From NCBI RefSeq assembly GCF_937616625.2, contig NC_065570.1, positions 8,318,001 to 8,382,000 on the forward strand: a stretch of 64,000 bases of DNA, given 5' to 3'. Origin of the DNA: Mercurialis annua. Taxonomy: Eukaryota > Streptophyta > Magnoliopsida > Malpighiales > Euphorbiaceae. This document shows positions 49,201-60,400 of this stretch, piece after piece (position 1 is the first letter of the stretch; every line of letters starts with the position of its first letter). A program made the position numbers and the translations under genes. The notes under the pieces are model-generated. The model was not told the origin of the DNA, searched no databases, and saw nothing but the letters and a program-made list of their open reading frames with translations.

Positions 49201-51529
49201 TTGTTAACTAAATGGTTCATGCTTATAGAAAATAAAAATAAAAAAACATAAAAGAAAAAGCTGGAGGGTCCAAATGTCATTGTGAGTTGCTGCCTGCTTA
49301 TGCTTGATTACTTTTTTTTCTTCTTCATAGTCATTTATGTGTTGAACCTTAGGCACCAAGATTTCTAATGAGAGATTATTGTATCCCTCATCATTTTATT
49401 ATAATATTACCTATTTTCTTTGACATATTAGCTATTTATGTAATGTAATAGTAAGGATCAAAAATTGAAAATTCCCGCCGTTGTTTGCCTGTAAGAAACA
49501 CATCCTGAGGAAATGTCAAAAACAGAAATGGGATATTGAGTTTTTGGAGATATAGGTAAGAGGCCCTGGTCACCTAGGTTAATGAAGTGTTTCCATCTTG
49601 AATGTATTTTCTGGAGTTTGGTACCATTTTTAAGAGCCTTGGATTGCACATTGGCAAGCATGATGACTAATGAGTACACTGCTAAAACTTCCTATCTTCT
49701 TTCAAAGGCTTAAATGCATCAAAAATCACCAACTTTTTTTCGTGTTTTGCATATTTAACATAAACTTTTAATTTTGGCAAAAAAGTACACGAACTTTCCA
49801 ATTTTTGCAATTAAGACCACGTTTGCGTTTCCTTTGAAAAATGGTGTCATTTTACATCCAAAATGGTGCCGTTTTACATCCAAAACGATGTCGGTGTCTT
49901 AATTGCAAATATTGGAAAGTTCGTGTACTTTTTTTTGCCAAAATTAAAAGTTTATATTAAATATGCAAAACACGCAAAAGTTGGTGATTTTTTTTCTGCA
50001 TTTAGGCCTTTTTCAGAACTGCTAATTGAATCTTTTATGGTTCAAAATTTGATGAGATCGTCGGCTTTTTGGAAAATGTTCATTTTAGACCTCGTGTTAT
50101 TTCTAGTCACTCACTTTTAAAGTAAATTTACATGTTAGTCTTTCAGATTTTAATTTATTAAGTAAAACAATACTTGAGTTCCCCATTTGGTGAATTTTCA
50201 GGGACTGTAAAGTTGTTATTGTATTTCCTAATTAACTTGAGGGACTAAGCATATATTAGTTCTACAGAGGGATTAAAAAGTCTTAAAAGTAAACTGTTAA
50301 AGTAATATTTAATTTAGTGTTGAAACAAGAAGGACTAGTTTGCAATCTATTTATATTAACATTTTTTCTCCCTAATCAACATTTTCACCTTCATGTCACC
50401 AAGAAATGCTTGGTCTACTGCCTGATGCTTGCACTATTACCAGTTTTCACTGCCTGGTGGCTATTTCTTTTTCTATGCATCTGTACTAAAGGTTCACTGT
50501 CATTTAGTCCAAGCACTAAAGGTGTAAGTTGCACTGTTGACTCCAGAACTATCTATTCAAACATTAACAGCCCTAAATGTCACCAAACATCAGAATCTAA
50601 TTTTCTCTATTAACTCTCACTGGGGAAGTTCCGGCATTCAATAAGCCATTAGTGTATTACTCTATGCATTGTCGCAGATCTCTGTTGATGACTAAATGAA
50701 TGATAGACTTTAAACAGCACTTATGTAGCTATTTGTACGTGAGGAAATTAGCTTTTCTGCTAAAGTTCTCTAAGTGCATGAACCATGCTTGTGAAAGAAA
50801 AATCAATCAGATAGGAACAACATAGTTTGAATATGCCTAGCAAAAATTAAAAAAATTATAAATAGCAAGGTAAGTTAGGTAATGTCGTTATATTAGAAGA
50901 CGGAGACCTCACGTGAGTAGTGACGGGGGTTGGTAAATTGCAAAGAACGTTTATGGCATTTTTCAATCTTTCTTTTGTAGTACGGATGACAATATATATT
51001 TTTTATTCTTCAATTTCAGTTTGAGTTATCGTCTATTTTGGCATTCCTTAGTATTATTAGGTTGGGTGATACATGTGCCTATAATTTTTTTTTGTGAACT
51101 GCAAAACTAGCTTTGCTGAAATGTAATGTTATTTGTTTGAGACCTGCATGTATTTGCTTCTACCTAAATTGTGCTTGAATTCTGGTTGATAAAGCTTGTC
51201 AGTTCTCTTCACCATATGGTTGAGAGCATTGCAGTTAGACTATTGAAGATCCCAGGATAGGGAGGGATCCTCTCCTTCCGATATATTAGATTTTTGTGTT
51301 CACATATCCAACTTCCAGATACTGGATTCTTTTAAATAAAAAACAGCACTATCCTTTTTATTCTTAGAAAAGGGAATGCAAGTAATAAATATGCTAAGCC
51401 TCGAGACATTCAAGTTTTTGTATTTTATATTTTTTTGCTTAAAGTTTTCCTTTACGTGTATAGGATGATCTCTCAACAGATGAATGGAGGCTGGTTGCCA
51501 AACTGAAGAACATGTTCAAGATCCAGTGA
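43224..51529 (+). CDS. eIF5B: Eukaryotic translation initiation factor 5B, copy 2
   Basis: Twelve coding exons: 43224-44490, 44619-45154, 45237-45344, 45442-45542, 46085-46175, 46260-46370, 46446-46511, 47578-47637, 47783-48340, 48810-48929, 49039-49155 and 51464-51529. They total 3201 bases (1066 residues) in frame. Exons 2-10 and 12 match copy 1 in length exactly; exon 11 is one codon shorter. The first exon lacks about 765 bases, so the five F-[SAT]-G-KKK repeats of copy 1 are gone, leaving MGRKKS at the start and the charged helix. G motifs are GHVDAGKT (from residue 484; copy 1 has T in place of A), DTPGH and NKVD. The GC donor after 46370 is kept. No stop or splice loss is seen, so this copy looks functional for GTP hydrolysis and subunit joining with an altered N-terminus. 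Confidence 0.94.
49704..50010. mobile_element. Long-TIR MITE in eIF5B copy 2 last intron
   Basis: About 307 bp with inverted arms of roughly 115 bases. The left reads AGGCTTAAATGCATC, then CACCAACTTT and GTACACGAACTTTCC; the right is its near-complement ending GCATTTAGGCCTTT. The centre holds AACGATGTCGG and AATGGTGCCG words. It has no counterpart in copy 1. No clean target duplication is found at the edges. Confidence 0.75.
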
Positions 51530-51878
51530 CATGGTAAGAGGAAACCAGATAATTGTCTTGTATGGTTTTCTTTTTGATATTTTTGAGTTGGAGAGTTATC
51601 GTCCCAGGAAAACAAGAGTCGGAAGCAAATACTGGAAACTAGTCGAGGGCTATGCAACCGCCACTTGATCATTGCTTTACATTTGCACTGAATCACCCGA
51701 AAAGCTGGTAAGATTTGTGCACCAAATCACTTGATAGCTGATGAAGCTCTCTTTATGAATTTGCACCAAATCACTTGAGAAATGCAGTGCTTGTGGAGTA
51801 GGCTGACATGGGGTATCTGTCTTTTCCCATATATTTCACTTGGGATCTGCTATTTTTTTTATTTAGACCTACTCTAAT

Positions 51879-52176
51879 TGTTAACGGGCATTAGCGGGTT
51901 AATTGTTAGTATTAAGCGTTTTTTAAACATGTGAAGCAGATTTATTTATTACTGATTTTAAAAGTATAGGAAGGTAATTATATTAGGATGAATTAGTCTA
52001 TTAATTAGTGTCTATATTTTAAACTAATTGATTTGATTGACCATGTTTGGTCATATTTTAGAATAAAATTTCCTCCCTGGAATAGAGATTCTATGTTTGT
52101 ATAAATACTGACGTAATTGTTGAACATAATACTCTACGAATTCTTCTCAAATTGTTTCATAACATGGTATCAAGCG
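51879..52176 (+). mobile_element. Old Copia-type LTR with primer-binding site
   Basis: A 286-bp stretch starts TGTTAACGGGC and ends TTTCATAACA (inverted ends TGTTA/TAACA), contains a TATAAATAC box near 52100, and is followed at once by TGGTATCAAGCG, which matches the initiator-Met primer-binding consensus TGGTATCAGAGC except near its end. No partner LTR is found downstream, so the element is a relic. Confidence 0.6.
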
Positions 52177-52224
52177 TTGCCTGTGAGAAATAAATTTTTC
52201 CTTTTCTATTTTTTCTTTCAAGTG

Positions 52225-52405
52225 AACGATAATCCCAAGGGGTTGCAAGTTTTTTTTCCCTACCAATCAGGGCCCTCCCTTCACCACTTTATGGGGATGG
52301 TCTATAGGTTCATAACTACTCCTCTTGCTGCACGACGCCTACCTAGCCAACATTTAGATTCAACCCTACCTCTGAGCAATTTTTGGATATTAAACGAACC
52401 TCACT
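52225..52405 (-). pseudogene. rpl2: Plastid rpl2 fragment (nuclear plastid DNA)
   Basis: Read on minus, the pieces EVRLISKNCS, then SKCWLGRR, RGVVMN, then GEGRALIGR and ATPWG appear in order, with frame changes and stops between them. They correspond to the conserved C-terminal third of plastid ribosomal protein L2 (EVRLISKNCS, SKCWLGKR, RGVVMNPVDHP, GEGRAPIGR). Part of the gene between the first two blocks is deleted. This is a degenerate nuclear copy of plastid DNA with no coding function. Confidence 0.75.
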
Positions 52406-52599
52406 AGTACATGCTAGATCAATTAGTAACTGCATCAAATCACCAAAAGAGTCCTAATTGTATCAAACTTTATTAGAATGGAATATTTACAGAATCCTCA
52501 TAAATAGTACGATCAAATGTTATTTCATGTGTTTAGCTCTTTCTTATTCTTAAGCAAGTCTGTGAGAGTGTTTAATTGATCCATGATTTTATATTTCAT

Positions 52600-53140
52600 C
52601 TCCCACTTCCTTTTCCTTTGTTTCGATAAATATAGCGATCCGTTCTGATTCTTTCTTTCTATTGACTTTTTTTTTGATCGAGATGTATGGCTACATGAGT
52701 CTATGTGTCTATATAGATCATGTTCGCGGGTTAACGAAAATGTGCAAAAGCTCTATTTGCCTCTTCTATGAGTTTTCCTTTTTGCGTACGTTCCCCTCAT
52801 TTTTCTTGAATTAGGATTTTTTCGAGTTTGAATTTATTCATTTGGAATATGTGCTCTTCTACTTCCTACTTCATTTTATTTTTATTATTATTGTTATTTT
52901 CTTTTTCTCTCTCTGTCTCTTTCTTTTTCTTATATCTTTTTATCATTCCTTAAGTCTCATAGGTTTAATCTTATAGAGTCTGACCCATTTTATCATTGAG
53001 CGATTGGTACAAAATAAATCAGATTGATTTTGATCAAAGACTACATGAAATCTTCGAATTTTTCCCCTTCGCTATCCTTATCCCATAGGTACGAAGTTTG
53101 AATCAACAAGAATTTTTTCTTTAATCAATAGACTATCCAC
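52600..53140. other. Probable second plastid-derived segment
   Basis: The stretch contains GATGTATGGCTACATGAGTC, ATCATGTTCGCGGGTTAACG, then a block with CTGACCCATTTTATCATTGAG and TCGCTATCCTTATCCCATAGG. These phrases match my memory of plastid non-coding sequence from the inverted-repeat or rps12 region. I cannot place them exactly without a search. Base use differs from the flanks. With the rpl2 piece it suggests a mosaic plastid insertion. Confidence 0.5.
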
Positions 53141-53269
53141 TTGTTCTGTTGACTTATTGTTCAATAAACTCCCAGAATTTGCTTCACAATTTTTGATGTG
53201 CCATATGTCCTTTATTAAGATCTTTCAACAAACACAAATTCAATTTTCTTCGAAACAATGTACTTTTGT

Positions 53270-53530
53270 GGCTCTTTCATCTACGGAACCGGATTTAAAG
53301 CTGTTGACGATGTTAGTGTTGTGCTGAAATGGCTTTAATGTCTTCAAGAACTTGGTGTGCCAATACCAACTCCTCCATATGTGTGGGGTGATAACATAGG
53401 AGCTGTTTTCTCTCATCAAGTCACATTTTTCAAGGTCAGACTCGCCATGTCGAGGTAGATTACCACTTTGTTTGAAATCAAGTCCAAAAATATTTGACCA
53501 TTGTGTAGTTTTTGTTTTTTGAACCTCTCC
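53270..53530 (+). pseudogene. Copia RNase H relic
   Basis: One frame reads ELGVPIPTPPYVWGDNIGAV, the RNase H segment corresponding to the W-L-x-EL...YCDNQSA region of Copia, with Gly in place of Cys. A second frame over 53450-53520 continues with VEVDYHFV, stop, NQVQKYLTIV, matching the conserved H-x-E-[IV]-D-x-H-x-V segment. Frameshifts and stops make it non-functional. Orientation agrees with the LTR at 51879. Confidence 0.65.
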
Positions 53531-53773
53531 CATGTGTAGTCTTGCAATAGCAAAATAGTAATGGGGATTAGTCGTAAAACGGTTTGGTAGTTTAGGTGCA
53601 TCGCTCGACTAGATCTTAAGCTAGGACAATAATGATTTATGCTTGGTTCCCTCTCCTGCTATATTCTTTAGGGTACTACTTTTAAGGATGTGCATAACCG
53701 AATCAAATTGGCAAACTTGGTTAGGTTTGATTTTAAAAAAGAGAAATAATGTTCACTTTCGGTACAAATTGAA

Positions 53774-55080
53774 TCAAAAATCGAAGGAATTCATCATGGT
53801 TCCGTGGAATGTAGAGTTTGAATTTGAGATGTTCAAATTAACTCCAGCAGGACTGACAGGATCGTACGGTGAATCCTCGGAAAATTCTGAAGGCATTATC
53901 TTCCAGTTTAGATTTGGTTCCCAGTCTACTTCTTCAATAACCTTCAGGATCTCCTTCACTACAATCTTGCTCCCCTCTGAAGATAAATGGATTCCATCTC
54001 TGCATAAAGATCATACCAAACATTTAGCCAACTCTCTACTCCTCTATATCTTCAAAAACCGAGCAAGTTAAAAACATACGTAAAACAAATGTTCTTCCTA
54101 TCATCTACTTTCTGAATTGCTGTCCAAAGATCAACTGCCTTTATGTTCATCTCCCTACACAACTCCAAGCATGCTTCTGAGTATATCCGGCACCTATCAT
54201 TCGTTCGTCTAGCTCTGCTGTTAAAAGCAGCAAATCAATGGAACTGTTTATTATTCCATGGGTACTTTAAAGCGAAATTAACACTTCACATCACCTTAGG
54301 TCTTTTCTCATTTGGTCCTCATTCACTGGAGGAGGAGAAAGAAAAATAATCCGAGTTGTGTCCGAAAGGCTCTAGCAATAAGACAACATTGAAGCATAGC
54401 GTAAATCAGTTCTGCTTATAAGACAACATTGAAGCATAGCGTAAATCAGTTCTGCTCGACTGCGATTTAAAGCAGTCGATCAATAGAAATGTTACCTTGA
54501 GATGAAGTGCAATTTTTGTCATGTTATCAATATATTCTGGAAGAGGAACATGAGGACCAAGGCCAGTTGGGTGAGGATGAATTGAATCATTACCTCCAAA
54601 ATACACTATCACCAGTGAAGGCTGTATAGCTGCATCCTTCATTTGCAAATAACAAAGCAAAAATCGACTAATAGTGATCGAAGTGCGAACAAAAACTAAC
54701 GATACCGACTCTACTGGTAATTCCATTAATTATTCGTTTATAAAAAAAAGAAGATAAAATCCAGCTAATTCCATCGATGAAAATGACACAGACCTTTGGA
54801 AAAACTCGATCCAGAATCTGAAGAGCACGCCTTGAATTCCAGCCGGCGTATCCTCGCAATAATATATCAGCCTGTTCATCAATTTCCGAAACAAACTTAG
54901 TAGTATGTCTTAATCTCTTGGTATAAAAATGCAGCTTGAAAATGAGTTGAAAGATAGAACGAAGAAAACCTTGCGAGAGTATAAATCAGTAAGAATAGCA
55001 CCCCAACCGTTGTTGCCGTAACTCATCTGAACAATTGATGATCCGAACAGCACGAATTGTGGCCTTGTCGGTCCAACCAT
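53774..55080 (-). CDS. GDSL/SGNH esterase, CPRD49-like, copy A
   Basis: Six exons on minus: 55080-54970, 54871-54794, 54636-54496, 54371-54295, 54217-54080 and 53999-53774. They total 771 bases, 256 residues, in frame. SGNH-hydrolase blocks are present: FGSSIVQ (nucleophile Ser15, the GDSL variant without Asp), GYAGWNSR (oxyanion Gly), GGND (Asn79), and DGIHLSSEG (Asp183 and His186). No signal peptide is seen, so a soluble intracellular or non-classically located enzyme is likely. The family cleaves small acyl esters (isoamyl acetate esterase type); plant CPRD49 relatives are stress-linked. Exon 5 is nine bases shorter than in copy B, with RARRTND in place of the longer KFDMVRKNE segment, and the C-terminus is longer. 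The start chosen is the ATG before VGPTRPQFVLFG, the conserved N-terminus. Confidence 0.88.
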
Positions 55081-55855
55081 TTTCACTCTCTTCTTCAACA
55101 AATATTCAACGGCACATATATTTAGATTTCCAGCCTCTGATGGTCTCAGTAGTACTATTTGATAGATCAGAAATAAAGTTTGGTACAGAAACAATTAGAA
55201 AAATATTTGTTGGATAGAGAATACTTCCAAAGTTTGATTGAAACAAACGCAACATAGCCATTTTTTTTATTTTGGATATATTATGCACGTTTTGCGTGCT
55301 GTTCTTTTCGAATTTCTTTGTATTTATATAGCAAAAGATGCAAATAAACCCTCAAACTTTTGAGTTAAGACTCCAACTTGGTTCAACTCTAGTCTCATAC
55401 TTTTTTAAAATGGTACAATTAGACCCTAGTCACGTTTCTTTCGTTCGCTAAGCCCACACCATTTTTTTTTTTTATCAATTTTACAATTTGTGTACAAATA
55501 ATGGTTGATCATTAAAGTATAGTAGATAATTTAAGAAGCAAAGCTAAACTGATACTAGTTGTTGATTTTACCTCTTCTCTGATTCACCATATGCAAACAA
55601 AAACGGTTGTGTTTAATAACTATAACCAAATTGGCTTCTTGGCCCCTTCAAAAATGAATAAGTGCTATGTTTTGTAAAAAAAGAATTGGTTCAATTTTGA
55701 GAAAATAAATACATTGAAATTGCAGTTCAATTTGAACTGAAATCACATAGGCTCGGAGCCTTCTGCCAAAATGCAACCTGAATGCTTTGCTGAACAGCAC
55801 AAGTATGCGGTTGGCAACTTTTCCTGATTGCTTATCAAACTCAGTAACCAAATCG

Positions 55856-57782
55856 TCATGATTCCGTAAAGTTTAGATTCGAATTCGAGATGTTCACATT
55901 GACCCCAGCAGGACTGACCGGATCATACGGCGAATCCTCGGAAAATTCTGCAGGCATTATCCTCCAATGTAGACTCGGTTCCAAGTCTGCTTCTTCAATA
56001 ACCTTCAGGATCTCCTTCACTACAACCTTGCTCCCCTCTGAAGTAAAATGGATTCCATCTCTACATAAAGATCATACCAAACATGTAACCAACTCTCTAC
56101 TCCTTTAAACTCTCGATCTTCAAAACAGAACGAAACAAAAAACTTACGTAAAACAACGGTTCTTCCAATCATCAATTTTCTGCATTGCTGTCCAAAGATC
56201 AATTGCTTTTATGTTCATCTCCCTACACAACTCCAAACATGCTTCTGAGTATATCCGGCAGCTCTCGTTCTTCCGAACCATATCGAATTTATCGCTGGTG
56301 TCAAACAAGTGTTAGGAGACACTATCTATAAATAATGAATTCTTGGGTATTATAACACTGCAAATCACCTTAGGTTTTTTCTCATTTGATCATCATTGAC
56401 AGGAGGAGAACTCAGAAAAATGAGCCGAGTGGCGTCCGAAAGGCTCTACCAATAAGACAACATTGAGTGAATCAGTTCTGCAATTCGTGCTAGTAGTTTT
56501 GATTCATTCCGCGATAAGACAGTCAATTAATAGATTACCTTGAGATGAAGCGCGATTTTTCTCATGTTGTCAATATATTCAGGAAGAGGAACATGAGGGC
56601 CAAGGCCAGTTGGGTGAGGATGAATTGAATCATTACCTCCAAAATAGACTATCACCAGTGAAGGTTGTATAGCTGCCTCCTTCATTTGCAAGTCACAGAA
56701 AATTCAGCATTGAACACCCAACAATTCCACCAAATTAACAAATTCCAGTAACCGTGATCTAAGTGCGAACAAGAACTGTTATAACACAAGCTCCATAGGT
56801 AATTCATTCAATTATCTGCTTATCAAAAGGATAAACTAACTCGGCTAATTCCATCAATTATTGCATATTGCAAAAAGGAATTAATTTAAGCTAAAAAAAT
56901 TATATATCGGATAACCGATTATTGACTGCCAGCAGCAATTGTAGGAACATGAAAATACACATAATATACCAACAAAAGAGACTGCTATCTTTAGTGGTCT
57001 CTATTCTCTTTTTTGCAGTTCAAAAATAAATTTACAAATTGTTACGGACCTTCGGAAAAACCTGATCCAGAACCTGTAGAGCCCGCCTTGAATTCCAGCC
57101 GGAGTATCCTCGCAATAAGATATCAGCCTGTTCATCAAATTTTCCAAACATACTCAGTTTATTTTATTTTACTCTCTTGGTATAAAATGTAGCAACTTGA
57201 AAATCAGTTGATTATAGATTGTTTTCAAGGCTGCAGAGCCTTATATGTTGGGTCTCATTAACTAATAAGAACTTAAAAGACAAAGTAGCTCTATTATCCT
57301 TAAATTATGGAGTTCAAGATAAAACTCCATAAAAACATTGTTAACAAATCATAGTAGCTCAACTGGTATAAGTACCGCACAACAAACTGCTAGGTCGTGG
57401 GTTCATTTCCTCCCACAAGCGCTTCCCGATTATCAGAAGAAAAAAGACACTTATTTGATAGTTGAATTGAATCTATATATAGACCCATCTAGTGAGGTCA
57501 TTCATATGTAAGAAAATTGTGGATCCCTCCACTGACAAAGAGCAGCTATCTTAAAACAGAACTAAACTTGTCCAATTTATATAAACCAAATATAGAAACA
57601 TTAAGCATCAAACTGCATAACATCAAACACCAACTAACAACAACACAAAAGAAAAAGTAAGAAAAAAAAACCTTGCGAGCATACAAATCAGCAAGAACAG
57701 CACCCCACCCATTATTTCCATAGCTCATCTGAACAATTGATGAACCAAACAGCACAAACTGTGGTCTTGCTGGTCCAACCAT
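55856..57782 (-). CDS. GDSL/SGNH esterase, CPRD49-like, copy B
   Basis: Six exons on minus: 57782-57672, 57127-57050, 56679-56539, 56445-56369, 56294-56148 and 56060-55856. They total 759 bases, 252 residues, no break. Catalytic features match copy A: FGSSIVQ with Ser15, GYSGWNSR, GGND with Asn79, and DGIHFTSEG with Asp186 and His189. Exons 1-4 have the same lengths as in copy A, which shows a recent tandem duplication in the same orientation. Intron 1 carries a tRNA-derived SINE-like insertion. The LFLSSPPVN and DKFDMVRKN segments are typical of the family, so B probably keeps the ancestral form and A has drifted in exon 5. Substrate cannot be told from sequence. Confidence 0.92.
57352..57530 (+). 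mobile_element. tRNA-derived SINE-like sequence
   Basis: A pol III promoter-like pair is visible: an A box TAGCTCAACTGGTATAAG at 57355-57372 and a B box GGGTTCATTTCCTCCC at 57400-57415, with spacing as in a tRNA, but the intervening sequence does not fold into a proper tRNA. About 110 bases of unrelated body follow. It sits in intron 1 of the esterase gene, on the opposite strand. Ends and target duplication were not resolved. Confidence 0.5.
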
Positions 57783-58392
57783 TTTCAATTTCTTCTTCAA
57801 CAAATAATCAAACAAGTGCAGTTTATAAATTTTTTATATAAAATGGTTTGAAGACTCACTTCTTCTAAGCTTAGATTAGATAAATATTTTGTTGCATTGA
57901 GAATAGTTCCAAAGTTTGATTGTAACAAATGCGACATGCCCACTTTTTATTATGAATATTTTCTGTCGTTTTTCGTGCGGCTCATTTTGCTTTAGTGGAA
58001 TATCTTTCAATTTATATTTACTAGTTTCGCACTACGTATTACACACGTGACTCGTAATTTGACTTGTCAATTTATATGAATTAAATTCATTATAATTATA
58101 ACTATTTATTTTATTTATGATTAACGTTAAATTAGTTAAAGTTTTTAAAGGAAATAAATATAATAATCTGATATGCATAAATTAAATTCTGTAATTTCCT
58201 TATTTCATTAAAATATCACCAAATTTGTTAAAAATATTTTTGTTGGAGTGCATTATATTTGTTACTTTCGAGCACCATTAATCTCAGCTACCTCTAATGT
58301 TAAATTAGCTAGAAATTTTTATTGGATTAACAAATATGTATATTATATTAATAGTTGTAGTTTAGTAAAAAATAATAATATGATAATAAAAA
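57783..58392. other. Upstream region of esterase copy B
   Basis: The first 200 bases should hold the 5' UTR and promoter of copy B; the segment with TTCCAAAGTTTGATTG-AACAAA at about 57908 is also present upstream of copy A (near 55228). After that the DNA is AT-rich with no gene seen. Confidence 0.4.
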
Positions 58393-59154
58393 GGCCTAAT
58401 TACTTAAAAAAAAACCCATCTTATAATATTTTTTTCGTTTATACCATGACTTAGGAAAAAATTCATTTGTAACATTTTTTTGATTTTTCATTTTCATCTC
58501 TACCCCAAAAGGGTACAATTGACTATATAAAAATTTTAAGAATAAAAAAGTTGATAACAACTAAATAGAAAGGTTCCACTATATTTTTTCTTATTTAAAA
58601 AAATATAAATAAGTTCTTCAACTTTAAAAATGTTCAAATATATCTTCTAATTTATTGTTTTTAGATATTTAATAAAAAATTAAATTATTTAAAAAAAATA
58701 TATCCGGCGTACCATCGTACTCCTCCAATTTATCGAACCCGCTAATTTTTTTTAATTTTTTTTATCGTTTTAATGCTCCTTCTTCCGGAAGGAGGAGCAT
58801 CTCGTAGGAGGAGCCCGAATTTTTATTTTAAAAATAAAATAAATTTCTTATGTAAATTTTAATTTTTGTTACGGTTAAGATAATTATATATTATATAAAT
58901 TAAATATTTATTATTACTTTTTTTTTTGGAAAAGAAGATATTTTTATACAATTAATATGATTAATGTCTAATTAGAATAATAGTTAAATTTAAAGGATTA
59001 TTTCAGCTTTTTTTGTATATGAAAAGAGATCAATTTAGTATTTCGGGGTACAGTTGAAAACGAAAAATTAAAAATAGGATACAAATAAACTTTTTTTAGG
59101 CCATGGTATAAACAAAAAAATATTATAATGTGGGTTTTTTTAAGTAATTAGACC
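58393..59154. mobile_element. MITE with about 60-bp inverted ends
   Basis: The left arm begins GGCCTAATTACTTAAAAAA and continues through TATAATATTTTTTTCGTTTATACCATG. The right arm is its complement, ending TAAGTAATTAGACC. The 9 bases outside (TAATAAAAA and TAATAATAT) match at 7 positions, consistent with a decayed Mutator-type duplication. The inside is AT-rich and without coding. Confidence 0.7.
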
Positions 59155-59399
59155 TAATAATATACCTTATTGAAATAAGATAGAATTAGGGAAAGATTGG
59201 GAAAAATTGGAAAATTTAATGGCTTGAGAATATAAGTCGTAAGAAAATTATAGAAAATAGAGGAGTATTTTAATTGAATTTAAAGTAGTTTCAATTAGCT
59301 AACTTTTAGATAGGACAATTATTATTTAATAAACAATCAAAATATCCACCAGTCGAAATCTAGCCTTGTATTTTTGTTATACATAGGACTTTCTACTAT

Positions 59400-59757
59400 G
59401 GCAAAATGTTGTAAAAAGGCCAAAACTTTTACAAAAGTTTCACAAAAGTCCTGACCTTTCAATTTTGTCGATTTTGGCCAAAAACTGATTATTTGGTTTC
59501 ACAAAAGTCCCGACCTTTCAATTTTTTCGATTTTGGCCAAAAATGGATTATTTGGTTTCACAAAAGTCCCGACCTTTCAATATTTGGCATGCCACATAGG
59601 CGCCACATAGGTGTCACATAGGCAAATTGAAATCGAATTGAGAGTTGGCCACAATTGAAACCAAATAATTTATTTTTGGCCAAAATCGACAAAATAGAAA
59701 GGTCGGGACTTTTGTGAAACTTTTATGAAAGATTTGGCCTTTTTACAACATTTGACC
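59400..59757. mobile_element. MULE-type MITE with perfect 9-bp TSD
   Basis: 358 bp, flanked by TTCTACTAT at 59391-59399 and 59758-59766. The arms are about 90 bases: the left starts GGCAAAATGTTGTAAAAAGG and the complement of the right starts GGTCAAATGTTGTAAAAAGG. The interior has three near-repeats of TTTCACAAAAGTCCCGACC and a CACATAGG triplication. A 9-bp duplication with long inverted repeats identifies a non-autonomous Mutator-like element. Confidence 0.9.
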
Positions 59758-60051
59758 TTCTACTATTTCTTTAATTATATTTTTCTTTAATTCTTGTTCA
59801 AATCAAATTCTAATGATACTATAACTTTAACAGTCAAATAGCGATTTTAAATTATAATTAATTAGTTAATTATTATAAAATTTTTAGTTAATAATTAATT
59901 AGTAATAAATTAAAAAGGACAATTTGATCAATGTGTTTGTCTCCCCACCATCCATGCTTTTATATATAATATATATAACAGCCTACACCCGCTAGCACAC
60001 CTCCTACAAAAACCAAAATTGTTTGATTAATAATTCAGAATAATTAAAAAC

Positions 60052-60400
60052 GAACAACGGATCAACACGACTCCTAAATTGTAACACGGTGTTATCTAAC
60101 CCAATTTATACTTTACTGAGCAACTAACCCCAAAACTCTTCAATTTTGGTCAAATAACCCATAATTGTATTTTTAAAACGCGTAAAATACAAATCAGAGG
60201 TGAAGGATGCAAAAAAGTAATTAGATACTTTCCTAATTGTTACTATATTATTATTCTAATTATTTTTTTGAAATAAAAATATAAATTATGGAGTTATTTA
60301 ACCAAAAAATGAAGAGTTTTGGGGTTAATTGCTTAAAAAAGTATAAATTAGATTAGATGACCCGTGTCACAAATTCAGGAGGTGCGTTGACCTTTGTTCA
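60052..60400. mobile_element. Inverted-repeat MITE
   Basis: The left arm contains AATTTATACTTTACTGAGC and AACCCCAAAACTCTTC; the right arm contains the complements GAAGAGTTTTGGGGTTAATTGC and GTATAAATTAGATTAG. Arms are about 110 bases and imperfect, edges near GAACAACGG and CCTTTGTTC. No clear target duplication. Confidence 0.6.

Noticed and set aside
57352..57425. A functional tRNA gene
   Set aside because: A and B boxes are present but no acceptor stem or cloverleaf can be drawn from the flanking bases.
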